Of a DNA stretch of 64,000 bases, positions 24,481 to 36,629 are shown piece by piece. Source of the DNA: Xestospongia muta (lineage: Eukaryota > Porifera > Demospongiae > Haplosclerida > Petrosiidae); the NCBI GenBank assembly GCA_963693285.1, contig OY848920.1, forward strand, positions 4,167,135 to 4,231,134, in the 5' to 3' direction. Every line of letters starts with the position of its first letter. Within the stretch, counting starts at the first letter, position 1. The position numbers and the translations under genes are program-made. Under the pieces are notes generated by a model. It was not told where the DNA came from, did not search any database, and was given only the letters and a program-made list of their open reading frames with translations.

Positions 24481-25209
24481 CTCGAGTAAAAAGTTGTCTG
24501 TCATTTACATCTGTTAAAATATTTGTTTGTTTTATTTTATTATTAAGTATATTATCATAAGCTCATAAATGTTGTGGTTTACCACGTGTGGGTGTTCAAC
24601 AGCTCCAGTAGTGCTTGAGTAAAATTTGCAAAGTCGGTACAGGACGACGGTGTTGAGCTAACAAAAAGGTAGATTATTGATATTACTTCTCGCAAAGTAA
24701 GTTATAGAGTCCAGCTGCTGTATCAACTCTCTAGGTCGCAAGCTATTTTCTATGACGCGAATCGCATCATTCGTCATTACAGTAGCAGCATGTTATGACA
24801 TCTAAAGATAATTCTTCAGGATGGAATATTTTTTCCATTTTTCGTATCTGATGTCAGGTTGATCATAACCATTCTCATACCTCCTAGAAAACCAATAGTG
24901 CTCTACTCCTGTAAAATCAAAGTACTCTGTTCACTTTGTTTTTTTTTCTTTCTTTTGTCTCTTTTTTTCTCAGCTTTTCAATTGCTCTTAGGTTTTTTCT
25001 CCTCTACTCCCTTCTCTTCTGTTGTCGTTCTATTGCCTTCCTTTCTTACTGTTGCTTTCTAACATTATTAGCTTTTGATTTGTCTGCTTTCTTCGTTTCT
25101 TTTTCTCTTATCAACTGATTTTCAGAACTTGTTTAAATACGAACACTGTGGTTTACTTTTTTCTCATTACTTGGTAGCTGAGGTAAAGTAAGAAAATCAT
25201 GAAAAGTAG
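24481..25209. other. transposon-flanking sequence, no gene seen
   Basis: Includes a pyrimidine-rich stretch (about 24935-25100) whose open frames are low in complexity, and a GC-richer patch near 24740-24790 containing GACGCGAATCGCATCATTCG. Possibly the 5' end of the piggyBac element. Confidence 0.4.
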
Positions 25210-26510
25210 ATGGCTGAACTTTTGTAATGTAATCATCTTAATAAAATTTACCATAGTAACCACAGGTACTGTCTTCACTACAAGTGTTTTCTTCATAATA
25301 ATCAATGCTTTCACTATTGGAAGTAATACTGGTACAAGGATGAGACTTGGCTGGGCTATACAGAGGAAGAAACAGTCCCATCTTGGAGGCTATCATATCT
25401 ATTTTCCAATCCTCAAGTTGCAAGTAAAGTAATACCTCATACATGTTGATGGGCTATGCCAATTGATCTAAACCCAACAACAATATTAGCTAGTGCTGGT
25501 GTCATCGCCTTTGTCCAGGTCCAACTAAAAATTTCAGTGAAATTAAATTAATGGCTTTCCAAGGATTACAGGACAAGTAGAGATGACACTCGTTATTGTA
25601 TGCCTTTTTAAGGGGCTAAAACATGACCTGTCCAGTGGTTGACACAAATGAGTTGTATGATGTGTCAAGAAAAATAAGATGATCTGATTTGCAGCAGCTG
25701 TCATGCATAATCAATTGAGGTGGGTAATGTGAAGGATGTCCATCCAGGAATAAGATGGGTCGCTGTGAAGGGATGTAAAGTAAGAAGTGATTTGTAAACC
25801 ATTCCTGGAACAATTCTGAATCTATCCATCCATTTTTAGGCAATCCATATGCAGTACTTGGGATTTTTCCTGTTGTGAAATTGAGTTTGAGTTTTTTCCA
25901 ACCAAAAATTATCATCAGAGGCAAAAGGTAACCAGAAGCACTAATTGCTGACAAAACAGTAATTTGGGGTTTATCGGAACTAGTAATACAGGAAATATCT
26001 CACTGACCTTGTACTTCAATTTTTTTGCCAGGTTTATGTTGCAAAGTGAACCCATTCTTGTCACAGTTAAAAATCACCACTGGTGATTCAAGCAAATTAT
26101 AAGACTTTAATGTTTCTTTAAGAAAGTGAAAATATCGATTTATGACGTCTGGATTAGTTGCAATAGCTCTATGATATGCTAATTTGGATCCATATCTTAA
26201 TCGTAGTTTTGGATCCTGCTTCACATTGACGTTTCTTTGCTAGTGCTGCTCTGACAATACAAAGAACTTTTTCCTTTGTCTGAGCGAAGCCAATTTTAGC
26301 TGCATCTACCAAAAACGTTACTAGTTTTTTTTCTTCAATGTCATTTAAGTATCTAGACGGTCCACTCTGAGTATCAAAAGAGACTTTACCAGACATTTGA
26401 TCCCATAATGTTGACTGTGGTACATTATACATTTCAGCAGCTTTTCTAAGAGTAAATTGTCCTTTATCCACGTCCTTTGCTGATATACGTAGGTCTCACT
26501 CCACGGTCTG
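25210..26510 (-). pseudogene. pogo/Tigger-type (DDE_1) transposase relic
   Basis: On the minus strand, 26471-26169 encodes a helix-turn-helix start (FTLRKAAEMYNVPQSTLWDQ). 26224-26000 contains VVIFNCDKNGF, the first catalytic aspartate. 25954-25616 has LFLDGHPSHY, the second, and just past a frame change about 25670-25610 reads HTTHLCQPLD, the third. A GFRSIGI segment (about 25480) and an acidic tail (25444-25238) follow. This matches the pogo/Tigger/Jerky group, which cuts and pastes at TA sites. Frame breaks at about 26230, 25990 and 25680 inactivate it. Confidence 0.85.
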
Positions 26511-26741
26511 TAGTGCCCATCTCTAATTGATACTAATAAAAGACAAACTAGTATGCTGTGTGAATCACGTACAACATTAGTATTATTTGAAGCACCAAAA
26601 GAGATGCCATGATGTTATGCCTGTAGATGTTTACAAAAGTCATCAACATTGTCATCAGTTCTGTTTGACTACTTAACACCAAGAAGCAAGAAAATGAGAA
26701 TACAAAATCTGAGGAAGGAGATGAATACATTGAATCTAAAG

Positions 26742-26972
26742 TTAAAGCATTGCAACAATGAGTTGTATTGTTTGAAGATCAAGATCTTGTAGAAACTTTA
26801 GTTGTTCAGGATAATATTTAAATTGAACATGCGTTATTAATTTTTCAATGGCCTTGTCAATGATTTTATCATGCTCATTTCTAACTACAGAGGCGACCAA
26901 TTCATTTCTTTTCTTGGCAGGGAACAAGCATTTCCTCCTTGCACGCTTCATCATGTTGAGGGGTGTGGTCAT
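26742..26972 (-). CDS. unrecognised open frame beside the pogo relic
   Basis: 76 codons from ATG at 26972 with a basic N-terminus (KRARRKCLFPAKKRNELVAS) followed by a helical, charged stretch and a hydrophobic end. It shows no domain I can name. It may be an accessory piece of the neighbouring transposon or a chance frame. Confidence 0.2.
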   Translation of the reverse strand: MTTPLNMMKRARRKCLFPAKKRNELVASVVRNEHDKIIDKAIEKLITHVQFKYYPEQLKFLQDLDLQTIQLIVAML

Positions 26973-27604
26973 TTTTATTTTTCTAAAAATAGGATCTGCT
27001 CAAAATACTGTTTTAATTAATTAAGTAGGAGTTTCACGCAAGTGCTTTTTTCATTGATGGGCTCCTGTTACAGACATATTTACTAATCACTAGAATGGCC
27101 AGGGTTGACTAAGGTATTGCTAACACATACCTCAAGCCATTAACATAGTCAGGCTTCCCCATAGCCTTTCACTTGCACATATATACATTATCACCAAGTA
27201 TCATGTTTGATTTTGTCCACAATAGTTAATAGGAGAAAGTCCTGGCTAAAGTTTAACTTGAGATACATGTAGTTGATAGAAGAAAGACTCTGAAACTGAC
27301 AGAAAATTCCTAGTTAATGTTCAGACTTGAGGTTGTATTATCCGACAAAACATACCATGTGTCCGTAAAAGCACCAAAAACGGAGCTCATTCACAACACT
27401 GACTTTAGTTAGGAAACTGTGCAAGGAAAGTGTATTGATCGAGTGTAACAAAAAGCCACATTGTATGGAAGCAATAAAGCTATCTTGAAATTTTTAGGAG
27501 AAAAGTACCCGAAAATAGGTTTGTCTGTCCATTGATTTTCGATACCATAGGCCTATCGTTTGCAATATTATTAATATTAGTCTTCGTATTTTTATTTTGT
27601 ACGA

Positions 27605-27665
27605 AATGTCTTCTGACATCCAGTACCAGGAATATAGGCGCTTTCTATTGGCAAGCGGTTGGAAA
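27605..27665. repeat. inverted partner of 30005-30040, bordering the SWIM gene
   Basis: The stretch GGAATATAGGCGCTTTCTAT followed by TGGCA on the plus strand recurs in inverse orientation at about 30005-30040. Weaker similarity extends outward (TACGAAATG against TACGAAGTG). The two copies bracket the broken SWIM/PHD gene, as terminal repeats or shared promoter sequence would. Confidence 0.5.
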
Positions 27666-27797
27666 CCACACCCACAGCCGATCGTCCGAGCAATAACTGT
27701 TGAAGAACAGTCTTTCTCTGAAATTTACAATTATTTTTTCATACAATTAACATTAATATTCACTAAACAGTTTATCAAAATGTAGTAAATTAATATA

Positions 27798-29964
27798 ACT
27801 TTTCGATTATTTCACTCTCGGCAGAACCAGTGTCTTGCTTTGGATTCTGTATTAATTTGACACACTTCATATGAAACCAGGTAAGACAGTGGTGACATAC
27901 AATGGAATGGAAATGAAAGAGATCTTGGTAACAAATCTTGCATGTGTAAACTGGATTAATTTTCTTTCTTGAGATAACATCTGAGCAAGAACCTGAGCAT
28001 AATTTGAAAAGTAGCAACGAATGTGATAAACATCTATGTTTCATCCAAAACTGCATCAGGGAGGTTTTCAGGCCGAACTTCAACACTTGTCTCCTGAATC
28101 AGCTGCTTAAGATCTTTCAAAACAGCTGTAACAATGCCTCGTCCACAAACCAGCCTAACATAACTGTATAAAAATTAATAATGATTGTTATACCTGCAAA
28201 TAATAGTATAGCCTAAAGGCTTATTCAATGTGGCCAAACTAATAAGCTAGTTATTAATAAGCTAATTTTTAATCAATGATTTGGTGACTTGACCTTTTGA
28301 CAAAAGCTCAATGCTACAATAGAATGGAATTCTATTCTTGTGTAAATAGTGTGCATATATCTCATGATCTCATGTAAGTGTGCAAATGTGAATTAGCCTT
28401 GAGTATGATGAATATGCCATAGCTAATCACTTACGTTTTTCTTTCAGACATAGTCATGTACGGAGTTTCAAGAATGGAAGAACTTTTTCATGTTTCTTCT
28501 TTTTAGATGGAAGGCCAATCACAGTGGTTTCATGTCCTTTGAGTCATCTTCTCTTGCAAATCAGTGAGAAATGAGATGTTTCTTGAAATAAAAAGTAGCT
28601 AATACTGATCACTATATTCTATTAATGAAGCCAAATAAAGCCAATGAGTGATTAATTATAACATACTTATTATTCTTTAGCATTGAGAGAAGCAGCATTA
28701 TCTTTCTGAAATAATGCATCTAGTTCAGGAACAGAAAGATCTGATATATTTGGGTTGAGTGCAACAAATCTGGGAAAAGTGGTTGTTAATACCTACATGT
28801 ACATAGTAACATTGGTACACACAAACACAATGACGATAAACCAATGCTGTTGCTGTCACTCTTTCCTAGCTCTTTTCTTTGATACCTAGGTAACAAAACA
28901 ATTAGAGTCGTGACTTATGATTATTAAATTTAATAAAATTTGGGTAATTACTTTCATTGTACATGCTGTAATGTACAAGTATGGTCAATATTTACCTGCT
29001 TCAAACTCAACAGTACTAGATTCATGCCCATCCTCAATAACTGATGTGTGCTACGAACCTAAATTATTTAATATTTGGTTCTCACTAAATAATTATAAGT
29101 AAGCATTAAGGAAGATATTATTTTCAAATCTAATCTACATTTATCTCCACCATTTACATCAATCACGTGAATTTGATCATCTAAAATGAGATGACACAAG
29201 CATATACTATGCTTCATATAAAATAAAATGAAAATACCTTATATATTGAACTCTTCTCCACTCTGCCATACTAATATGATCTTCCTTAGACCTTAGGAGA
29301 TTACACTGAGAAGTAAAAACTGATCCAGTGCTTTCTGATGCTAGGGAAGCAAGGGCTGTGGTCAGCTTTGATACATATCAAAATTTCTCTGCCTATGTAA
29401 TGTAAAACAAATTATATATGCAATACGTGAGTATTCTGAATCTACCTGAGACATTGGTTGCTTCAGCAACAATAACAAAGGGTGAATCACCAGTGACAGA
29501 ACAATCACTTCGAAATATGGACTGATTTTCTTTATAGTATTGAACAGACCAGTGTACATCACAGAGCTCTTCACCAAAAAGGTTCATCTCCAGTTTCATC
29601 TGAACCACAAAGAAATGCCTACAGGGCAGCTTCATGGACATACAAGACATTCAAGCACAGCTTTTGGATAAAATATAATTACTTACGATGAGGCACAATT
29701 TCCCTCTCCTTTGGATTTGAACTTCTTGTCCCCATGAATACAACTATACACAATTTCATAATACTTTATTCTGGAATTTAGAGGTCTGTCCATTCGTTTT
29801 TGAGCACTTTGAACTGTTCGTGTGTCACGTTTCCACAGTTGAATTGACTTGAACTGTTCGTACTCTTTTACCTTCTTCTCTAGTTCTTCAAACGTCTTAA
29901 AAATATCACCAACAGAAAAAGATACAATACCTGGCTGACTAGACGCCTCCGTTGGTGCTTCCAC
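27798..29964 (-). pseudogene. SWIM and PHD-like zinc-finger gene, transposon-associated, broken
   Basis: Minus-strand exons, in order. 29964-29687 has an FKTFEELEKKVKEYEQFKSI N-terminus and a HGDKKFKSKGEG basic patch, then a splice donor. About 29660-29440 has SMKLPCRHFF, a SWIM zinc-binding core. About 29350-29240 reads LASLASESTGSVFTSQCNLL. About 28780-28675 and about 28550-28450 contain ETTVIGLPSKKKKHEKVLPF. 28086-27800 has a PHD-like CxxC, CHHCLTWFHMKC set. This layout is that of proteins seen next to MULE-type transposases, but the DDE core is absent. An in-frame TGA precedes the SWIM core, and a one-base shift occurs after NPK, beyond which the expected HWFCRE ending reads in another frame. 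Two breaks suggest a dead gene. Confidence 0.7.
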
Positions 29965-30004
29965 TTCGCAAGCAGGCGAAACAGGAACTTCAGCAAACGG
30001 CTGC

Positions 30005-30040
30005 CAATAGAAAGCGCCTGTATTCCAGGAACCGGTTCTT
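30005..30040. repeat. inverted partner of 27605-27665
   Basis: Minus-strand reading gives TGGAATACAGGCGCTTTCTA, then TTGGCA, matching the plus strand at about 27628-27655. Confidence 0.5.
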
Positions 30041-30164
30041 TAAGACTTCAAACATCGGAACCTGTACTGGCTCAGTAGACACTTCGTATTTCGTAACACT
30101 CAAAAATCTAGAGAATGTCTGGAACCCCCACTGTCCCGGATACTCCCCCCGTTTACTCTACTTT

Positions 30165-30308
30165 CTAATTTTACAAATTACAGTAATTTCCGTAGTTTCA
30201 GACCATACCGCGCTACAAGAGAGAGACTGCTTACTATTCACTAAAAGCTCCTGCTTTTTGAGAGTTACTGTAGATATTCATCGAGCTCTTGTTCTTTGAA
30301 ACAATAAG
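30165..30308 (+). promoter_or_regulatory. promoter and non-coding first exon of gene A' (shared module, copy 2)
   Basis: Contains AATTTTACAAATTACAGT, a GAGACTGCTTACTATTC block and the exon end GAAACAATAAG followed by donor GTAACA at 30309. The intron start (CCTGTTAAATAGTTTCCTTG; GGGGTTACGCCCCTTGTTTA) matches 17580-17670. The nearest downstream plus-strand acceptor with a coding exon is that of gene A' at 32824. The broken SWIM gene starts 200 bases away on the other strand, so this could also act in both directions. Confidence 0.6.
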
Positions 30309-31913
30309 GTAACAACCTGTTAAATAGTTTCCTTGTGTGTTTACAACTTATAATTTAAATCTGTGAATTTGGGGTTACGCCCCTTGTTTATTGTATGAAG
30401 GCAGAACGGGTGAATAATGAGGACATAATTCTTACCAAACTAACACACACTCTCCGTTATATGTTCAACTTAGTCTGTATATCCACCTTGTATTCACTGG
30501 TTAAAGTACAGTATTGTGATAGTAGCATCTAAACTGTAAAATTAATATTAATACCATGTAGGACCAATACCATGTGAAACTAGTTAAATAAACTGGACCG
30601 TACTTAGTCTCATACCCAGATACCCATACCCCAAATGCAAGAAAGGGCACATGGTGACGTAGAGAGTTTACAAGCACAATAAGTAGTTATAATATTTCAT
30701 ATGATTTTGACCTTTTAACAAGAAGTTGCCACCATTGTTTGTAATCTGAGAGCATATCAATTAATGACAACATGTTTCTAGCTTGGTTTCTTGTTAATGA
30801 TTGATTCACTACAGTATTTTGTTCATCTCAAAGTGCTTTATAATATATTTTGTAATGTAAGTATCGTTATCACAAAATATTGTGAATAGAGTTTGTCAAT
30901 ATTATAGTTTAGTGCCCTAAATGATGATGACCATAGCAATGAATCTAAACATAATTTTAAGGATATGAGATTTAAGTTCCATTCGCTTTAACGTCTTTGT
31001 TACTTGACTTTAGTACTCCTTGATGTTTTCAAAAGGTTAACATAACGTAGTAACTCTTATACTACCTGGAGAATCCTTTTTTAATTGGAAATCATCATCT
31101 TACCCATAAGTGAGATATTATAATGGCCAAAATTTATCACCAGATGCTCTTGCTTGCATTAAGTAAGTAGACGTTTGGGTAAGAGACTGAGCCTTCTTAG
31201 CTTAAACGAGCATGTGCAGTATAAAAGAGGGCTAGGTTGCCCACAAAATGGCACACACAAAACTTTTCAATATCAAAAAAATGGAAGCTGTGTTTTTTTT
31301 CCTTTTTACATCATAATATGCACTTCCTGTAGCTGTTGTAACAGGTGCTTAATTAATAATATGCATATGTTCAGTGCAGATATTCCCGTTTTTTTGGATA
31401 CGTGTAAGTTTCTGTAGTGAAATGGGGAACAGTAGAAAACATGTAAGACTTTCTTTTGTGATCGACTTTGACAGTCTAGAGGGGAAGAATGTGTTCAAGA
31501 GAAGGTTGGACCATGTTAGAAAAGTTCTAACTCCTGCTGGGCAATCTGATTTAGACAACTATGGCCTTATGTCAGCCATCTTTGATTCTGTTATGTACAA
31601 TTCAGTACAGCAATAAAAGTTGTTATCTATTATTATCAACTGTGTAATTGAGATAACACATGTTTGTACCTAGAGCTAACTATTACAACTGTCATAGATG
31701 TTTTGCGTGGGTTGTTCAGGTTGGTATGGCTACTATTTAGAACAATATTTAGGTTTGAATATTCCCGCAATCTCACTCTTTGGTAGTTGTCACTTTCTTC
31801 CAGGCAGCCCACCCCCCTTTTATAGCAAGCAGGAATGCGTATTATATCCGACACATGCTCGTTTAATCTATGTAGTTTGTACAAATATTTTATAATTTTC
31901 AAAAGTGTGTGGA
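30309..31913. other. presumed first intron of gene A'
   Basis: AT-rich. Apart from the small frame at 31422-31616, I see nothing with domain support. Confidence 0.45.
31422..31616 (+). CDS. small unrecognised open frame (64 aa)
   Basis: A complete frame from ATG to TAA with balanced composition: MGNSRKHVRLSFVIDFDSLE, then KRRLDHVRKVLTPAGQ and NYGLMSAIFDSV. It reads like a genuine helical protein or an N-terminal exon rather than chance AT-rich sequence. It lies in the presumed intron of gene A'. It may be the start of a transposon-associated gene. Function unknown. Confidence 0.35.
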   Translation: MGNSRKHVRLSFVIDFDSLEGKNVFKRRLDHVRKVLTPAGQSDLDNYGLMSAIFDSVMYNSVQQ

Positions 31914-33199
31914 TCATTGATCTTATAACCAATTACATCAAAGATAGTAAAGATGTTTATGTAATGGTATAAAATGTAATATGATACATCTGGTGAATGA
32001 TCCGATGGGAGACATAACCAGATATATTATATTACATTTCACATGACTAGATTAAACTCACTATTTACCTAAATGCAGGTTGTTGTAATATATAGTTGAT
32101 ACATTTAGAATCATGCTATTGTACAACTTTACAACCCAAAATTAAATAACACCCTTTCAATTTTTACAAATGGTCCCTGATTTTGGATTTTGGAAGATGT
32201 CAATGATGATGACATTCTTAAACTTAATGTTAAGTTTCAAAAAAATGGTAACAGTGCCATTGTGCTTAAATCATTCAGTACATGTTTTAAAGTTGTTTAA
32301 CCATAAAGTGCACTAAAAAATATTGGATACTTGTGTATGTGTATGCTATACTTATACACTTATAGTGTTATAATTTTTATGAGTATAAATAGTATAAGGA
32401 ACATCTCAAACACCACAATATTATATAATCATATGTGGTGTATAACTTGATTTGCAAGAAGAGACTATAAAAATATATTAAAACAGTCTTCTTACTTATA
32501 GTTGCAATGTATATGTTATGGCTTATTGTAAAGTGTCTCATATATCCTTAATCATGTCATATATTGGTATTCTTTAATAAATTCCAATATATTATTATAT
32601 TAAAATGTACATTACTACGTTACATATAAACAACATACATGGTTTTCTGAGGGAGTGTAACTGTTGGTATTTCTTATAATAATTTTACACCCAGCAATTG
32701 TTATAATAACAATAGCTATCTGTGAAAGTTCAGTAGAAAGTCGATTGTTAACATAACCAGTCATTTATAGGAGTCATAATAATATGATAGACTATTAATA
32801 ATTTTATTTATTTTTTTGAACAGGTAACATGGCTGAGAATAACATTCCAGACCATATCATGGATGGTAATCCAGACATACTTGAACTTACTAATCATGTT
32901 AAAACAGCATATTGGAATGAATTAGGAATAGAGCTAAAAATTGACAAAGTGATTCTAGCTGGATGTCATACACGTGCTCAAATGTATCAGAAATGGCTTT
33001 CTACAAAACCAAAATGTGAAACAACCAGGAGAATATTAATAGCTGCTTTAAAAAAAATTAATGAGGAGAGACTGGCTGAGGAGTATATGGAATATTTGAC
33101 TACAATGGTTAGTTTAAACAACTGAACCATGTATTCAAGTCATGTATAATATATGGTCAGATACATACATTTTGTGCATTACTGTTGTTCAGAGCTCAT
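31914..33199. repeat. 1.28-kb duplicated unit, copy 2 (with a death-domain exon)
   Basis: Partner of 11128-12412. Both copies hold the intron end, the death-domain exon and about 90 bases of the next intron. The copies end together near TTGTTCAGAG, after which the loci differ. Confidence 0.9.
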
Positions 33200-34770
33200 T
33201 TTTGGTAGGTGCACCATTTGTAGGCTTTTCTTGTATGTAATAAAACACTGAGTGAGCCGTCTCTTAGAATAGAGCATTAACGAGATGTTTTCAGTTAGAT
33301 TAGGTTCCTGATTTTGGTTGTATATTGGAATTGGAATCCATCAATTGGGTCTTTAATTGGAATATAAGGTCCGCAGAAGAATTAGAAATAGGAATAAGAA
33401 TGTCTGTCCTCAGCTTTCTTATAAAACAAAATGTGTTGCTATCATTGTTATGAAATTTATAAGTTGCTAACTATATATGTAGTAAATAACTATCTTACTG
33501 ATAATTGTACCAGCCAGTACCAAGTCAGCTAGCTTGTCATTTTCATCATTTTTTTATTTTCATGCAGAAAGCCAGTGATGCGTCACATATGAGTCAGCAA
33601 CAGAAACAATGTGATGTAAGTGACGACAGATCATTTAAACCATCATGCCCTATACCAAGAGAAGATTCTCACCTCGTCTTAGCACAAAAGGAAATTTTGC
33701 TTGGTACACTTAACATGCAAGCTATCGTTGAAGGTCTTGACCATGTGGGCAAGTTCATTTACATTGCTTATACTTGTATTGGAGCTGGTGGTCCAGAGTT
33801 TCAAACATTTCAAAATAGAATACAAAAACTTGGATTCGAAACTGTAACACTTCTAAATAGTTCTGCAAGTGCTGTCAATCAATTTAAATCAACCTCCCAA
33901 GATATGCTATTCCATTTAGAAGATGCCTATAATTATCTTATTGAAGGTCACACACACTTGTCAATTCAAAGACTAGCTATACTTGAATCATTGGCAAAAG
34001 AAAGTGGCTCTGTAGCAAAATCTCTTTCTTTACAATTTGAAGAACATAAGCAAAAAGTGTGCACTGACCTTCAGATAACACTTGATGAAAAAGCCCAGCA
34101 AGATTATGAAAGAAAATGCACCCTTCAGAACGAGGAAGACAATCGTACAAAAAAAATGATGGAGGAGCATTACCAGCTAAAAGAAGCTGAACAAGAAAAA
34201 AAGCTGCAAACGCTAAAAGAAAATGAAGATAATAGCCTTTATGACAAGTTTTTAATAGTGCTCTCTTTTGGATCACCTTTAGACAACATGGAATTAGTTC
34301 AAATTCAACAGATCGAGACAATGTCATATGTCGAATGTCTTCATAAAATAAAAAGCTTCTTAACTAAACCCGAATGTAATAGCATCGAAACTGAATTAGT
34401 TTCTATTAGTTCAACAGCCTTATACAACGCTAGTCAAGCATTAAATTTTCTACATTTTGTAATGCTACAGGTTGCCAATTACTGGTCTCAGCTGCAAAAG
34501 TATTGTGCAAAATTATCAAGTTCATACATTCGAAAAGATATCGAAACATTTAATAAGTTTAATCCACAAGTGAAGCCATGGAAGTCCCCCACTTTCAATG
34601 CAGCATTTATGAAATTCTGTGCGCAATTTGTAGCTCTGCAGAGTGTTTGTACTGATTTTTTAGAAAAACTAAAGCCTATTCAGAAAGACTTAAATCTGAA
34701 TGTAAGTCAAATTTTGACATATGAAGAAGCAAGGCAAATTTTAAAAGACCTTTCTGAAAAATTTATATAA
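32829..34770 (+). CDS. gene A': death domain fused to a 400-residue helical domain (493 aa)
   Basis: Two coding exons, 32829-33107 and 33568-34770, joined in phase 0 (donor ATG|GTTAGT, acceptor TTTTCATGCAG). The 1,482 bases form an exact frame ending in TAA. Residues 1-93 are a death domain almost identical to gene A's. Residues 94-493 come from one large exon: helix-forming throughout, a hydrophobic patch near GKFIYIAYTCIGAGGPEF, a strongly charged probable coiled coil at about residues 250-315, and a C-terminal helical part (YWSQLQKYC, FCAQFVALQSVC, YEEARQILKDL). I recall C-terminal motifs of this sort in uncharacterised helical proteins of cnidarians and other animals, but know no function. 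There is no signal peptide. The likely role is a death-fold adaptor or scaffold. The first exon and promoter are probably at 30165-30308. Confidence 0.75.
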
Positions 34771-35459
34771 ATGTTCACTACACCCAAACTAAAGAGCTAA
34801 CTGTCTATTTTTTAATTTAATTTAATTTAAAAGTATGTTATTAGAGTTTTGTTAGAATGAATAATTAGACAGCGACAATACTGTTTACACACATGGTAGC
34901 AATTATCTATATAACTATTATATTACCTGTCAATTGAAATGTAATAGCAGAAAACACTGATCACAAATATCTCATTATGTGCAACACTTGGTATTTTTAG
35001 AGACATGTGATGACTGATTTACATTTTGAGGCATTGCTTCTAAGCATTACAGTTAAATTTGATCAATGATTAATTTCTTCACACTTCTCTTTTTGTATGT
35101 GTATGATAATTAACAACTCAACAGCCAAAAAAACGTGTGTCAGCATTTTTTCAGATGTAACACAACATTAAATGGAACCATGTCCTTTTCTATTTCAATT
35201 CGAAGATAGTGATATAAACAATCGATTGAAATCGTCTCTCAGATCTACATTATTTCTATGATGTCATTCATGTATTATAATGATAAAGATAGCACGAAGT
35301 TGAGACTGCTCGTCAGTCTCTCAAGCTCCTGTAAATTGACATATATACACCATTTTCCTGTTTCTTGGCTTTTAAAACAAATGATATGTAATGACTTTAA
35401 TAATTAACTCAAAGAGTCTAAAACTAACTGATACTAATTAAAAATAACAAAAACAAAAG
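34771..35459. other. intergenic between convergent genes, no gene seen
   Basis: 3' flank of gene A'. AT-rich, no domain-bearing frame. Confidence 0.6.
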
Positions 35460-36455
35460 ACACTGAGTATTGTCTACTACAATTGGGATGTTATAATGGG
35501 ACATAGTAGTGTATAATTAGGAGATTACATTAGGAAACAGTATAGAATAACATATGGATGTTACACTTATACATATTAGGGTAAAATTAAGACATTTCAT
35601 GAGGACACAGTATAGAGTAACCATTGGGACATTATGTTAGGACATTGGTTAAATTAGGACATTTCATTACGACACAGCATAGGGTAACCATTGGGACATT
35701 ACATTAGGACACGGCAAATGTAACATTGGTTAATTAGGGCATAGTTGTTTAAATTAGGACACAGTAGAATAAAAATGGGATGTTACACTAGGACAAGGGA
35801 TGATAAAATTGGGACATTAGATATTTGGATGCTACATTAGCACACAGAATAGCTTTTATTTTGATGTTGTATTAGGACACAGTTTAGAGTAACATTAGGA
35901 TGTTACAAAGGACACAGTGTAGGTTAAAACTGGGAAGTTACTACTAGCATTAGGACATTAGGATACATAAAGACACTGCATAGGGTAAAGTTAGGATGTT
36001 ACATTGTGATATAGTAAGTGAAAATGGGAAATTACAATAGGAAACAGTATACGATAACTCTGATGTAAGGTAACATTGGGTTCTTAGATTAGGACACTGT
36101 TTCAGGTAACATTAGGACATTACATTAGTAGGATAAAATTCTGACAAGTCAAATATTGGGAGATTACAATGGAACACAGCAAAGTAAAATTGATTCATTA
36201 AATTTGGGCACAGTATAGGGTATAGTAAAACTGGTAGATTATAGTAAGATACTATACAGTTATTCTTGGGTATTACATTAGACACAGTAGAGTAAAATGG
36301 GACATTACATTTGGACAAAGTTTAAGATGAAATTGGAACATTACTGGCATTAGAACATAGCAATTGAAAATTTGGACTTTAATTAAAACACAGTAAGGTA
36401 AAATTGAGACATTATATTGAACACAGAATAGGGTAACATTGTGACATAGGATATG
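35460..36455. repeat. degenerate minisatellite of about 1 kb
   Basis: Imperfect repeats of roughly 40-55 bases built on TTAGGACACAGTATAGGGTA, then ACATTGGGACATTACA. Units differ by many substitutions and indels. The open frames on the minus strand (36112-36464) are translations of the repeat and not genes. Confidence 0.85.
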
Positions 36456-36629
36456 ATCAGTCAATTTCTATCTAGACATCATATACACAAACCATGTATG
36501 TATTGTTTGCCACATAATCAACTTCTTTCAATCAATTTGAAGATAAGTTTTCTATGTAATAACTGTCCCACTATCTGATAACAAAGCAATATCACTGTTG
36601 TGTGTATGTGATACAATAAATCAAAACTC

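Noticed and set aside
24859..25118. Phe/Ser/Leu-rich membrane-like frames
   Set aside because: Pyrimidine-rich simple sequence gives such translations; two frames overlap with the same character.
33977..34327. 116-codon minus-strand frame
   Set aside because: Shadow of the long helical exon of gene A' on the plus strand.
36112..36464. Two minus-strand open frames with repeated SKCNV/SHF-type words
   Set aside because: They are translations of the degenerate minisatellite and overlap each other in different frames.
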